Shown here one piece after another: positions 31,443 through 41,575 of a DNA stretch of 64,000 nt. The DNA is from Pseudocercospora fijiensis CIRAD86 (lineage: Eukaryota; Ascomycota; Dothideomycetes; Mycosphaerellales; Mycosphaerellaceae). The stretch covers positions 5,984,681-6,048,680 of the forward strand of contig NW_006921532.1 of NCBI RefSeq assembly GCF_000340215.1. Reading direction: 5' to 3'. The notes under the pieces were generated by a model. The model was not told the origin of the DNA. It worked only from the letters and a program-made list of their open reading frames with translations, and searched no databases. Made by a program: the position numbers and the translations under genes. Numbering within the stretch: position 1 is the stretch's first letter; each line of letters begins with the position of its first letter.

Positions 31443-32085
31443 GGTATTAGCTTAATAGTAGTAATATTTAATTAAAGATTTAAGTACATTTCCTATTAAT
31501 TGGGTATAAAGGTGTTAGCTTAATAGTAGTAATATTTAATTAAAGATTTAAGTACATTTCCTATTAATTGCGTATAAAGGTATTAGCTTGATAGTAGTAA
31601 TATTTAATTAAAGATTTAAGTACATTTCCTATTAATTGCGTATAAAGGTATTAGCTGAATAGTAGTAATATTTAATTAAACATTTAAGTACATTTCCTAT
31701 TAATTGCGTAGTAGTAATATTTAATTAAAGATTTAAGTACATTTCCTATTAATTGCGTATAAAGGTGTTAGCTTAATAGTAGTAATATTTAATTAAAGAT
31801 TTAAGTACATTTCCTGTTAATTGCGTATAAAGGTATTAGCTTGATAGTAGTAATATTTAATTAAAGATTTAAGTACATTTCCTATTAATTACGTATAAAG
31901 GTGTTAGCTTAATAGTAGTAATATTTAATTAAAGATTTAAGTACATTTCCTATTAATTGCGTATAAAGGTATTAGCTTAATAGTAGTAGTATTTAATTAA
32001 ATATTTAAGTACATTTCCTATTAATTGCGTAGTAGTAATATTTAATTAAAGATTTAAGTACATTTCCTATTAATTACGTATAAAT
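31443..32085. repeat. Ten-unit AT-rich tandem array with higher-order structure
   Basis: Ten units share TAGTAGTAATATTTAATTAA and AAGTACATTTCCTATTAATT. Eight are about 68 bases and begin GGTRTTAGCTTRATAG. Units 5 and 10 are about 46 bases because the GTATAAAGGTRTTAGCTTAA part is absent. Units 2 and 6 share GGTGTTAGC, and units 3 and 7 share AGCTTGATAG. The array therefore looks like two copies of a five-unit block of about 320 bases. Units are nearly identical, so the array expanded recently compared with the decayed sequence after it. No open frame spans it. Confidence 0.9.
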
Positions 32086-32092
32086 AAAAAAA

Positions 32093-32175
32093 ATAGCTAG
32101 TATAGGACTCGAACCTACGACCTCTTAACCCCTATCGATCTTATAACTCCTTTAAGATATATGCCTTTATATAGT
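32093..32175 (-). pseudogene. tRNA-like remnant, antisense
   Basis: The reverse complement contains a good T-arm (GTAGG-TTCGAGT-CCTAT) followed by ACTAGCT as a possible acceptor strand. Upstream is a possible D-arm (TCTT-AAAGGAGTTAT-AAGA with a GG in the loop). The anticodon stem does not close and the 5' acceptor strand does not match. It is at best a degraded tRNA or the head of a tRNA-derived SINE. Confidence 0.3.
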
Positions 32176-33420
32176 AGGGACTATATTAAGTAGTATAGCC
32201 GGGAGAAATAGAATTATTAATAGTTAAGAATTAAGTTAGAGCTAATACTAGCTAATACCTACTAATACTAAATTCGAAGGTCGTCGATTTATATAAAAGT
32301 TTTACGTTCTATAGAACCGACCCGCGCGGTTCTAATAGTATAATTTTTATTGAAATCGGATTAGTATTTATCGAGATATATATAGGATACTCCGTATTCT
32401 ATAGCTATCTAGTCTAGGGGCGCCCTAATATAATAGCCTATAGGGTACTAAGTATTAGCCTAATCGGGGGGGGGGGGGCAATAGTAAGGCTCTAGGGCGT
32501 CTAGTAGGTATATCGACTTTTTTTTTATACTAGATATATAATTTTCGCTAAGTCTACGAGTTAGTTTCGAGGAGGAGGAGTACTTTATATATTAATCTAC
32601 TATATATAGTTTTATACTTAGACGGCGTCTAGGATAGGAGGTAGTAGTACTACTATATCGGAGTTAGGTTTTAACTTTCGAGGAGGAGTACTTTATACAT
32701 TAATCTACTATATATAGTTTTATACTTAGACGGCGTTTAGAATAGACTGTAACTACTAAGAGGAAATTCTATTATCGAGTTCCTATCTAAGTAACTTAAC
32801 AGGTTGCTAGACTATTATACTAACTCGCGCGGCTCTAATTCTATAATTTAAGTAAACGTATATATTTCTTTGATTTTCGAATATATCTAGGTTATATAAC
32901 GGACTAAGTTGTCCGGTAATAAAGGTATAGTTTCTACTAATATTAGCCTAATCTATCCTAATACTCTTATAATATATTGTATACTAGCATTATAAATATA
33001 TACCTGTAACTAGTATATTTACTTTCTATATATACGTTTATATATACTCTTTACTATATATGCTATCTTATTATATATATATATATAGACTTCGAAAAAA
33101 ACCCCTTTCCTAAAAAGTAAAAAAAAGGGATCGTAAAATATTTAAAAATTAATACCTTGAACTGTGCTATTATTATAGCGAGGTCCAAAGTATTAAATAG
33201 TCTGCCGCCGGAGGATTATAACGCTATATAGTAGCCGGACACCCCTGCTCCCGAAAATTTCAGGCCCTCAATAAAGTGTATAAGGACACTCGTCAAACAG
33301 CAAACCAATTCAAATGATTGGATGCCGGGTTGGAATTTAAGTTCGTATATAGAGTGTACACCGTACCTAGGAAATCCGGGGTAGCCTAGGTTAGGGAGGT
33401 ACTCACCGCCGGCTTTTTTT
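32176..33420. repeat. AT-rich, RIP-like degenerate island
   Basis: Long runs of TATATA, CTATTA and TACTA, with no usable open frame. A direct repeat of about 70 bases occurs at 32565-32636 and 32676-32744 (each with GAGTACTTTATA, TTAATCTACTATATATAG and ACTTAGACGGCG). The copies differ mostly by C/T and G/A changes plus a GGA indel. A run of 13 G lies at 32466-32478. The composition fits mutated transposon remains. Confidence 0.6.
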
Positions 33421-33955
33421 AAGCAACGCCAAGCCGAAAATTTTCGAACGTGGATAACCTCTGCGCTGCTACTCTTGGAACGCGCCCGCGGTCCACAACA
33501 CTTCCTAGTATGGAGATTCTCTCGTCTCGACGTCGGCTACTGAGGCGAAGGAGATTAATCAGAAGTGGGTGGGGAGGTGGATCAATCAGGAGTGATCTTG
33601 GCATTGCAAAGGCATCGAAAAGGTACTATAGGGCATGATACGGTATCGACAGTCGTCTGTATATTATCCAATTCAAAGTGAGTGGCATTTCAATGGTGGT
33701 CGGCATCGGTCGGACTTTCGGCTCGGCCTCGGAACTTGACAACTCCGTGCCCGTTCACGTCTTCCTCCTCTTCGCGCTGCTCTTTCTCTCTTCCATTTCC
33801 CTTCACACTTCATCGGGCGAGTCGGCCGTGCAAGAAATGTAGCAACATCCAAGAGCTCGTATGACTAGATGCCTACGAGGCCGCGAGACGAGCACAGAGG
33901 CCTACCAATTTCCGTCTTATCAAGGCCTTATCGAGTTCCCTCTCCATTCTACAGG
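33421..33955. other. Transition from AT-rich island to genic DNA
   Basis: Base composition returns to normal at about 33421. Short frames (33450-33638, 33682-33864) have no domain. It contains the 3' flank of the MFS gene. Confidence 0.4.
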
Positions 33956-35266
33956 CTACAGCGCCCGTCGCCCTGCTTGATGCCGGCTAAATTCCCGATC
34001 TTGCTTCTTGGACAACAACGCTCTCGTTATCGGCAGGACCAGGCCGCCCGCTATCATGAAGAACCCGGCCGTTGATATGCCTAGAGCCCATCTCAGCGAC
34101 ATGCTGGAGCCGACAATGGCATAGACAGCACTTGGCCCAGCCAGAGTACTCAGACCAACGAACGTATTCAGCATACCGGTCTTCGAAGCTAGGTTCTCGC
34201 TTCCGAACAAGTCTGCCACAACGACCGGAAAGAGCGAAATAAAGCCTGAGCCCAAGAATCCCACGTACACCACGAAGATGGTCATCAGCGCCGTGGCGGC
34301 TCGTGTATTATCCTGGGTATTTAGGATCCCTGGCAGCCAGAATGCAAAGTGGCCAACACCACATAGCAGGAAGCTTAATGATAGCGCCGTGAGCTTGCCG
34401 TACCTATCTGCAAAGTAGCCAATACCAATTCGGCCGAATATGGAGAGGCCATTCATGATTCCAAGCAGCCACGAAGCGTACGTTGAGCTTATACCCCGTG
34501 CTCGAGCTGAACTTGGCACCAGGAAATACCGGGGCAAGAACCCTGCCATTGCTACCGTACATCCTACCAGCGTCCAAACGAAGCGTTTGTCTTTGAGAAG
34601 GACCAAATCAATCATCTTCCTGGATCGCGACCGGTGCACCTTCGCTCGCAAAACCAGGATGGATGGTATGAGAATCCCAGTTGCCAGATATCCGAGGATG
34701 CGAAACGTTGCAGCAAGACCGAATCTTCCGAGCATGATCTGAACACAATAGGGCAGGATACAGCCGCCAAGCGCCCCTCCAGAAACCACGACACCGTTCG
34801 CAAGACCATGTTGGCTGCCAAAGTACTGCGCCGAGATAGACGTGGCTGGCATGTAGACGAATGCCAAGCCAATGCCGAACATTAGTCCTTGAGATAGGAA
34901 AATCTCAGTGTATGTTCTGGATACACTTGCGGCGAACATTGCTCCAATCATCAACGCGGAACCGAGTAGAAGCGAGATTCGATATCCCAACAAGTCTGCG
35001 AACCGCCCTGTGAGCGCACCCAGAATGAAATAAAGGCTCGATGCGACCGAACCGACTACGATGAGCTTCTCTGGTGGTATCGATGGGAACAGGACTTCCT
35101 GGTAGTAGTCCTGAAACACACCGTAAGTATTTGTGTAGCCCACGCCAACGAAGAGAACAGCAGATGCTGCGGCAATGACAGGCCCTCCAGAAGCTGTTGC
35201 AAACTCCTCGGAGGTCTCAAGGCTCTGCTCGTTCTCCTTAGAATTGTGATGCGTGTGGTATGCCAT
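33956..35266 (-). CDS. MFS transporter, monocarboxylate-transporter-like
   Basis: Single exon, 436 aa, ATG start. A 25-residue polar N-terminus precedes twelve predicted membrane helices. The first helix block runs GGPVIAAASAVLFVGVGYTN and TYGVFQDYYQ. A family-like loop follows helix 2 (LTGRFADLLGYRISLLLGSA), then QGLMFGIGLAFVYMPATSIS and GLANGVVVSGGALGG, as in fungal MCT/SLC16-type carriers. A central basic loop (RAKVHRSRSRKM) and a second loop (GRIGIGYFADRYGKLTALSL) mark the two halves. It probably sits in the plasma membrane and moves a small organic acid or related solute; the substrate is unknown. The gene borders the RIP-like island but keeps an intact frame and normal codon use. Confidence 0.88.
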   Translation of the reverse strand: MAYHTHHNSKENEQSLETSEEFATASGGPVIAAASAVLFVGVGYTNTYGVFQDYYQEVLFPSIPPEKLIVVGSVASSLYFILGALTGRFADLLGYRISLLLGSALMIGAMFAASVSRTYTEIFLSQGLMFGIGLAFVYMPATSISAQYFGSQHGLANGVVVSGGALGGCILPYCVQIMLGRFGLAATFRILGYLATGILIPSILVLRAKVHRSRSRKMIDLVLLKDKRFVWTLVGCTVAMAGFLPRYFLVPSSARARGISSTYASWLLGIMNGLSIFGRIGIGYFADRYGKLTALSLSFLLCGVGHFAFWLPGILNTQDNTRAATALMTIFVVYVGFLGSGFISLFPVVVADLFGSENLASKTGMLNTFVGLSTLAGPSAVYAIVGSSMSLRWALGISTAGFFMIAGGLVLPITRALLSKKQDREFSRHQAGRRAL

Positions 35267-35851
35267 GTTGGTGCAGAGTATATCCCTTTGTGAACTGCTG
35301 ACGGCGAAACGCTCACTTTTTCAGTCATTCACGCCTTGTCGCATCGCTACCGAGGCTCGCGAATACCATACCGTCATTGCATTAAGTCCCCGAAGTCTCG
35401 GACCGACAAATCTATTGCTCTAGAAGGCCTGAAACATCAAAGGATTCGGCCTCATCCGAGGGGCATTTGCTGCTAACCATGTTGAGGCTCTCTTCACGGC
35501 TTACGAAACTTCGCAAAAGCTCGATGTCTTGGCATGGCACTTCATGTCAGCTTCCTTCTACGTTGCGTTTCCAATCACTGCGCCCTTCCGACTCAGCTCT
35601 CTTGATTTCAGGATACATTGGCTATGAATCATCCAGGCCTAGTCCTCCCACGCTCGTGTTCCAGGGCTGACTTGGGCTAAGCTCAGCTATAGGCTAGGGT
35701 TGCCCATTGCAGTCAATTCTGGCTAATTAGGAGCGAATAAGCATTGAGCGCAGATTTCTCGCGAGAGATCATCTGCCACGTGCACACATTCATGTTGTTT
35801 CGTCCCCTGATGCGCATCACAAACAGTGGAAAGGCTTGAAAGATAAGGTAG
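35267..35851. other. Intergenic, about 585 bases
   Basis: Promoter of the MFS gene and the region where the missing 5' half of the arrestin-like gene would be expected. A 67-codon frame at 35467-35670 shows no arrestin motif. Nothing else recognised. Confidence 0.4.
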
Positions 35852-36894
35852 AACTACGGCAACTCTGCCGCTCGTGGTCCGCCAGATTTCGCGCTGCCTT
35901 ATCAAACCACAGTTGCGGACAAAGTCGCCAAGCTCGGCAAGAATTGTAATCAGTCGCACCGGTTGAAATATCACAGCCCTTGCACGTGGAGGAACCTCAA
36001 GTTCACTTTGCAGAAACCGAATGGACAGTCAGCGCTAGATCTACTGCCGTCTGTCGACTCCAAGCACGCAAAAGGCCATTGGTCGGATCCTTTCAAGTCG
36101 GACGCCATTGGAGAGTATCAGATTACGTACACGGTGATCGCTTCCGCCTTGCAGGACAAGAACGTGATCGCTTCCACTCCCAGCCGCTTCAACTACATTC
36201 CAGCAAAACCAGAGTTGGAACCAATCCTACCCGATGACTATCCGGGCGAATATCTGGTTCGGACGTCGAAGATACAACAGAATGGAAATTCTACGACTCG
36301 CCTTGGTGTCATCAGCCAGGAACCCGCGGCGTTGTCAATAGAAGATTGCACATCAACACTAAACACCAACATTAATCTGGTCTTCATGCTTGTGGGGCGC
36401 CACGAGCGTGGTCATCGGCCAGCGCCATTTCCAAAGAAATATGATGTTGTGGCGCAATTGAAGAGCACCACTTTCGTGATGCCACGGCGAGCAAGACCTG
36501 AGTTGCACACCGTTCAAGCACTGCCGCACAGCAAAGCAATTCTCAAGCAGTCGCTGAGCAACAGTCAACGCTACACTGCCGCCTTCCGACAATGGGATGT
36601 ACACGATTCGGAAAGCGAAGGTATGAAGCTTTCCAAATCAATCCGAAGCTTTTATCAATTACTGACTTCAATACAGATGACAAGCGTTCCCGCTTCGAAG
36701 AAGTCTTGACGAACACGATAACGATCCCCTTCAGCGTGCACGTGGACCAAGCTTTAAGCCCTGACTTCTGGTCGCCGCTTTTGAGTCGAAGATATACCAT
36801 CGAGCTCACGGTCACCCTGGACGAAGATTCGAGCAGCACGACGAAATTGAAATTGCCCGTGCAGATTTATCGGCCGCCTGGTGTCTCTGATTGA
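35852..36894 (+). pseudogene. Arrestin-like gene lacking its 5' half
   Basis: The frame is open from 35852 (TAG at 35849-35851) to an intron at 36621-36676 (donor GTATGA, branch TTACTGACTT, acceptor ACAG), then exon 36677-36894. The only in-frame ATG lies far inside, so there is no start for the upstream part. The C-terminal part reads as an arrestin C-domain: NTITIPFSVHVDQALSPDFW, then SPLLSRRYTIELTVTLDED and KLKLPVQIYRPPG, matching the fungal (FSS.L..RRY.L.L.....LPVQI) ending. DPFKSDAIGEYQITYTVIAS fits an arrestin N-domain strand pair. Fungal arrestins act as adaptors for Rsp5-type ubiquitin ligases. Either an upstream exon was missed or the gene is 5'-truncated; I lean to truncation given the degraded neighbourhood. 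Confidence 0.5.
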
Positions 36895-37499
36895 GCGGAA
36901 GCGGTAGAATACCTGAGTTGCTGTTAAAGTAGCTGTTCGGGCAGCTTGCGGCTTTGAACTTTAGGACGGACTGCAGAGTTCAAATACTGGTACAGTTTGA
37001 TGATTGATCCTGGACCATTTGGAACTAGGATTCGTTTGGGAGATCTCGGTCCCATCACGACCTGCAGCGGCTTAGGAGTTATATTGAGTCGCAGAACTAG
37101 GACTTTGGGAACAGGACGGATGGTGTCTTCGAAAGAAGCTTGGCTATGAAGCCTGCAGCAAGGCTGAACGTTTAAGAAAAAGCTCCCATTTGCGGACGAG
37201 TTGCGGAAGTCTCGAGAATGGCCGGGGAATTGCAAGTCAAGTCGGATGAAGGGTTGATGTGGAAATGGAGCATGAGGGGATGTGGTGAGAATGAGATGAC
37301 CAAGCGACTGAGTCATCCAGCCTGCGCCCTATGCCCGAAATCCGGCGTCTCGATACAGATCACTAACACCGAGGTCCAGCGAAGAGAGGGGAGAATAGTC
37401 ATCCAGGAGCTATGTCACTCTCAATACGATTTAGATTCTGTGATCAGCCTGGGTTTACTATACAGTATACCTGATAAACAAAACATGGATCATCCACAC
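36895..37499. other. Intergenic, about 600 bases
   Basis: Short frames on both strands (for example 37218-37673) without recognisable content. It lies upstream of the decayed regulator. Confidence 0.35.
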
Positions 37500-38180
37500 C
37501 CTTCCCGAAAACCGCAACGAAGAAGCGCAGGAATCGTCGACCTAAAGCTTGCCTTCCATGCCGAAATCGTAAAGTCCGATGCGATTACACCGAGCCTTGT
37601 ACCACGTGTCGAAGGAGGAAACATGTTCATCTCGGGATTTATTATGAGGAGAATTCGAGGCTCGGGGGTTTGATGAAGACGTCAGCACAGTACGTTCGTA
37701 ATTCGTACATGAAAGTCTGCTTGCATATCATACCTCAGAACGACAACGATACCGGACAACATCCTCATCATCTTTGCCTCTCGAAGGAATCGAAATCGCA
37801 CTTCGCCCATCTTCGAGCTGAGTTCTGCCGATTCGGATGCCTTGCGTCAGACGCCACTGCGGATGAACAGCGGAAGTGGGACCAGACTGCGAGGTCTAAC
37901 CTATTCTAGCGATCGTGGTCCAGACATTCCTGACGCTGAAGCCACTCACACCGTTCGCACATGTTTCGTGGGATACGATGTACTGCACCATGAGTGCTGC
38001 TCTGCTTCTTGCTGCAGACTATGCAGTCACTCGAGATGTGACATATGTCAGTCGACTTGGATCTCTAGCCAAATCGCTCAAGTCTATCGCTGAGACGCAT
38101 CGTTCCGAAGACGAGAACGACTCGCTTGCGTCTTTCTGGCATGATCTGCAGTATTTGGAGACGTTATTGCATCGCTAGCT
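37500..38180 (+). pseudogene. Decayed Zn2Cys6 transcription factor
   Basis: In the frame that contains 37550, the sequence reads KKRRNRRPKACLPCRNRKVR, then CDYTEPCTTCRRRKHVHLGI: five cluster Cys in order (2-6-5-2), but Gly stands where the sixth is expected. The ATG just upstream (37483) is in another frame. The frame runs to TAG at 37907. In a second frame from about 37910 it continues FLTLKPLTPFAHVSWDTMYC and TMSAALLLAADYA, ending FWHDLQYLETLL and TAG at 38176-38178. This is the usual C-terminus of this class. Only about 110 codons lie between the zinc cluster and this ending, instead of several hundred, so the middle domain is deleted. Missing start, missing ligand, frame change and internal deletion together make it a relic. 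Confidence 0.6.
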
Positions 38181-38517
38181 CCCGAGACAGCCAAGACCTG
38201 CGCATTTGCCCGTTTTCCGAACGCAACCGAATCCCGATACTCAGCCCTGCCGTCGTTGCGGAGTTCTGTGGAGCGTTCTTGGCAACTTCTTGCGTACCAC
38301 AAGTCTTGGAGTCTTGGACGAAGACGCTCCGTACAGCCTCAGCTAGACATTGGCCTAGAACCTTCTTTTTTTGGCGGCGTTGCATTAGATAAAGGTAAGA
38401 GGCTTTCGTAAGCTCGTAGAGTTGACAGTGGTTCCTTTTCAGCCAGTTCACTCCCTTCAAAAGGTCAAGGCCCTCGAAAAGCTTCCCGGCGAAAACTGCC
38501 TCATCAGCCCAAGCAGA
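38181..38517. other. Intergenic, 337 bases
   Basis: Between the relic regulator and the SDR gene. Nothing recognised; presumably the SDR promoter. Confidence 0.4.
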
Positions 38518-39439
38518 ATGGCGAACAGTTCGGCAACGACGGCAGATCCGGAGGCGTGGTCAGCCATCGTCACTGGAGGTGCCAATGGCATTGGAGCGGC
38601 ATGTGTTAGAAAGTTAGCCAGCCGGGGCATCAATGTTCTGATCGCCGATATGTCCATCGATGGCAAACAGCTCGCTGAGGAAGTGAGCAAGCAGTATAGC
38701 ATTGAGGCGCACTACCAGCATGTCGATGTGCGTCGGGAGGAAGATATCGTAATGATGATCAAAATTGCTGTGCAGAAATGGGGCAGGCTTGACTACGCAG
38801 TGAACGCCGCTGGGATCATGCAAGATGGCATGGAGAAGAAGGACGATGAGCAGAAAGTGTCGTCGGAGATCTTTGACCGGTAAGGGCAGAGATGCGTTCC
38901 AGCACTTCTTGCAGCTGATTCATATTTCCAGGACATACGAGGTCAACCAGAGAGGAGTTTGGCTGTGCCAAAAGTACGAAGCCGCTCAGATGATGAAGCA
39001 AAGCCCCAGACGTGTCCATTTCACTCCCGCCCCGCCAAAGGAGATTCCTGGTCAGCGGGGTGCCATCGTCAACGTCTCCTCGGTCTCGTCGTTGACAGGC
39101 CTGGGCTATGCGGCGTACACGGCCACCAAGCATGCCATCATTGGAATCACCAGAAATGGCGCGTATTTCTACGGTCCGCACGGCATTCGAGTGAATGCTT
39201 TATCGCCTGGTGGAACGGTCACTGATCTGTCTATCGCGGCTATGCCAGTGGAGATTCGTGAGCTGTTGAAGGAGAATGATCCGGCTCTGGCCAGCTCGTC
39301 GGTGCCATTGCAGAAGTTCGCGTGGCCGCAGGAAGTGGCGAATGTGGCCAGCTTCTTGCTCAGTGCCGAGAGCAGTTATGTAAATGGCACGAATATCGAG
39401 GTCGATGGGGGATATTCGAATACTCGTTTTGGTGGCTAG
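38518..39439 (+). CDS. Short-chain dehydrogenase/reductase
   Basis: Exons 38518-38879 and 38932-39439; intron donor GTAAGG, acceptor CCAG. The product is 289 aa. It is a classical SDR: cofactor motif TGGANGIG at 19-26, NAAG at 96-99, and the catalytic triad Ser170, Tyr183 and Lys187 (YTATK). GPHGIRVNALSPGGTVTD and the ending YVNGTNIEVDGGYSNTRFGG are typical of the family. An acidic residue after the second strand (LIADMS) suggests NAD(H) rather than NADP(H). The substrate is unknown. An insertion between the active-site helix and the catalytic Ser (RRVHFTPAPPKEIPG) is longer than usual. Confidence 0.9.
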
Positions 39440-39928
39440 GGGTCAATACCGACATAGAGATATACAGCTGCCTGAGGATTCCAAAGAGCACTTCTCATGA
39501 CACACTACTAGCATTTGTCCCGATAACTAAGTTTGATGACCTGGTTTGAGAAGAGAGTAATAATACTGTACATGTATGTAGTAGGTGGCCGAGTGGCATA
39601 ATGTACAGTACATGCAGGTGGATGAGGGGCAGATCGTGTTGTGCAGCAAGCACAGCACCATGACGTGCTCTCCATCTCCCCATCTCCCTCTTGATTCCCT
39701 GGCCCGACCTGCCTAAACATATGGACATGAACACATCCAACCAACGCAGCCCCTCTACACTCTACTGCCTTACCCGTTCTTTTGGCCGGCAGCACCAACC
39801 AACGACTCTACCTAACTTTCAGGGCAATCTATCAATTGGATGAATTCGCTTTCTACCACCCCTCCAGCGCCCCGCTTCCTCGACTTCTGAACATTTCTAC
39901 GAAGCCGCAACACCCCTCCTCGAACAGC
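39440..39928. other. Intergenic, 489 bases
   Basis: Promoter region of KES1. TACTGTACATG near 39568 and ATGTACAGTA near 39600 form a short inverted pair. No gene seen. Confidence 0.4.
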
Positions 39929-41189
39929 ATGCCTGGACCAGAGCAGGAGGGTGCTGCGGTGCCAGCGGCGCAGAAGGGGTCATGGAGCGGCTTCATCAAG
40001 GTATGGAATGTCAAGTAATTGGAACTGCATCACGACTAAACCCTCCCAGCAATTGGCCTCTTTCAATGGTGATCTTAGCACCATGACTGCGCCAGCCTGG
40101 ATCCTTTCCACCTCTTCTCTTACAGAGTTCTCGGCATACTGGGCAGAAATGCCCAAGCTTCTTGTAGCGCCAGCAGCTGAAGAGGATCCTCAAAAGCGCA
40201 TGTGTCTTGTCCTCAAGTGGTTCCTCAGTACGCTCAAGCAGCAATACGCCAGCAGAAATGAAAAGCTCGGAAGTGAGAAGAAGCCCTTAAACCCATTCCT
40301 TGGAGAACTGTTCTTGGGCAAATGGGAAGATGAGTCTGGCGAAACACAACTGGTGAGCGAGCAGGTCTCGCACCACCCGCCGGTGACAGCATACAGCATT
40401 CGCAACGAAAAGCATGCTGTTAGGCTGGAAGGATACAATGCGCAGAAAGCAAGCTTTGGTAGGACAATCTACGTAAAGCAGGTCGGTCACGCGCTACTCC
40501 ATTTGGACAAGTTCAAGGAGACCTACCTGATTACGCTACCCTCTCTACATATTGAGGGAATTATAGGAGGAAAGCCGTACGTAGAGCTCGACAAGAGCAA
40601 TTACATTGTCTCATCGTCTGGATACACAGCACGGATAGACTACTCTGGAGCTGGCTGGGTGTCAGGAAGTCCGAACCGGCTCAATGCTGTGGTCTTCCCC
40701 CACGGCAAGGAAAAGAGCAAAAGCGCCGTCATCTTCACTGCAGAAGGCAGCTGGACCGACAAGTTCACAATCAAAGATGCCAACAAGAAAGTGGTAGAGG
40801 AATACAACGCGAAGACGGAGCCGAAAGCCAAGCTTCTCGTGGCGGATATCAAAGACCAAGACCCTCTCGAGTCACGACGAGCATGGAAGACCGTGGCAGA
40901 CGCCATCCTCAAAGGAGATATGAACGCCACGTCAGTCGAAAAGACCAAGATCGAGGAGCACCAACGTGCTCAACGGAAGAAGGAGCAAGCCGAGGGTCGT
41001 GATTGGGACCGAACCTTCTTCACGAGAGCCAACGACTCCCCGATCTTCGAGCAGCTCATTAAGGAAGTGCCATATGGCAGCCTGGAGAAGGACCAGACCG
41101 GGGGAGTGTGGTGCTTTGACGAGCAAAAGGCAAAGAATGCCAAATCTCCATATAATGCCCTCAGCAAGGAGATTGAAAATGGATGGTAG
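39929..41189 (+). CDS. KES1: Oxysterol-binding protein, KES1/OSH4 type
   Basis: Exons 39929-40000 and 40050-41189; 49-base intron, donor GTATGG, acceptor CCAG. The product is 403 aa, all of it the ORD lipid-transfer domain with no PH domain or ankyrin repeats, as in yeast Kes1/Osh4 (434 aa). Matching blocks: GSWSGFIKQLASFNGDLSTM (lid), SLTEFSAYWAEMPKLL, GSEKKPLNPFLGELFLGKWE and the signature EQVSHHPP at 128-135 (PI4P-binding). Later come LHIEGIIGGKPYVELDKSNY and DPLESRRAWKTVADAI. It exchanges sterol for PI4P between ER and Golgi/trans-Golgi membranes and restrains Sec14-dependent traffic. The lid and signature are intact. A shorter C-terminus than yeast is the only difference. Confidence 0.95.
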
Positions 41190-41575
41190 AGGAGCACTTG
41201 CTCGCGCCCAGCAGCTCGAAGGGGGCGACAAGAAGTATCATGGATGTAATGATCAAGCCTACGAAGTCATGCTGTACGATACGAGATGAGGTTGGAAGGA
41301 AATGATTGCATGATAGCACGCACATACCTTGAACAGCGGTGCGTAAGCGTAGGACTAGATAGCAAATCCAAATGAAGGAAATGTTTCCTACATCACGTGT
41401 GCTACGGGACTGGTCTTGGCGTTCAAGTCAAGCGCAACTCTTGGTAGCCTTCCCTGGTAGGTGCATAAGTTATGATATTGGATGCACGCCTGACAACGCT
41501 TCTCACGACTCGCCCATCTCCAGCACACATTCATCTCTATCGCGCAATCACATTCCCAATGCCTCTGTGGTATCG
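41190..41575. other. Intergenic, 386 bases
   Basis: Between KES1 and NOT1. An in-frame ATG at 41372 could extend NOT1 by 68 residues, but that stretch is Ser/His-rich with no family similarity. Otherwise only promoter and UTR. Confidence 0.4.

Noticed and set aside
31443..32085. CRISPR array
   Set aside because: Units are contiguous with no unique spacers, the organism is a fungus and no cas genes are present.
32466..32478. Run of 13 G as a functional G-quadruplex
   Set aside because: A single homopolymer in degraded AT-rich DNA; no set of separate G-tracts.
9932..39439. Secondary-metabolite cluster (monooxygenase, MFS transporter, SDR, Zn2Cys6 regulators)
   Set aside because: These genes are spread over 30 kb among housekeeping genes, and no PKS, NRPS, terpene cyclase or other backbone enzyme is present.
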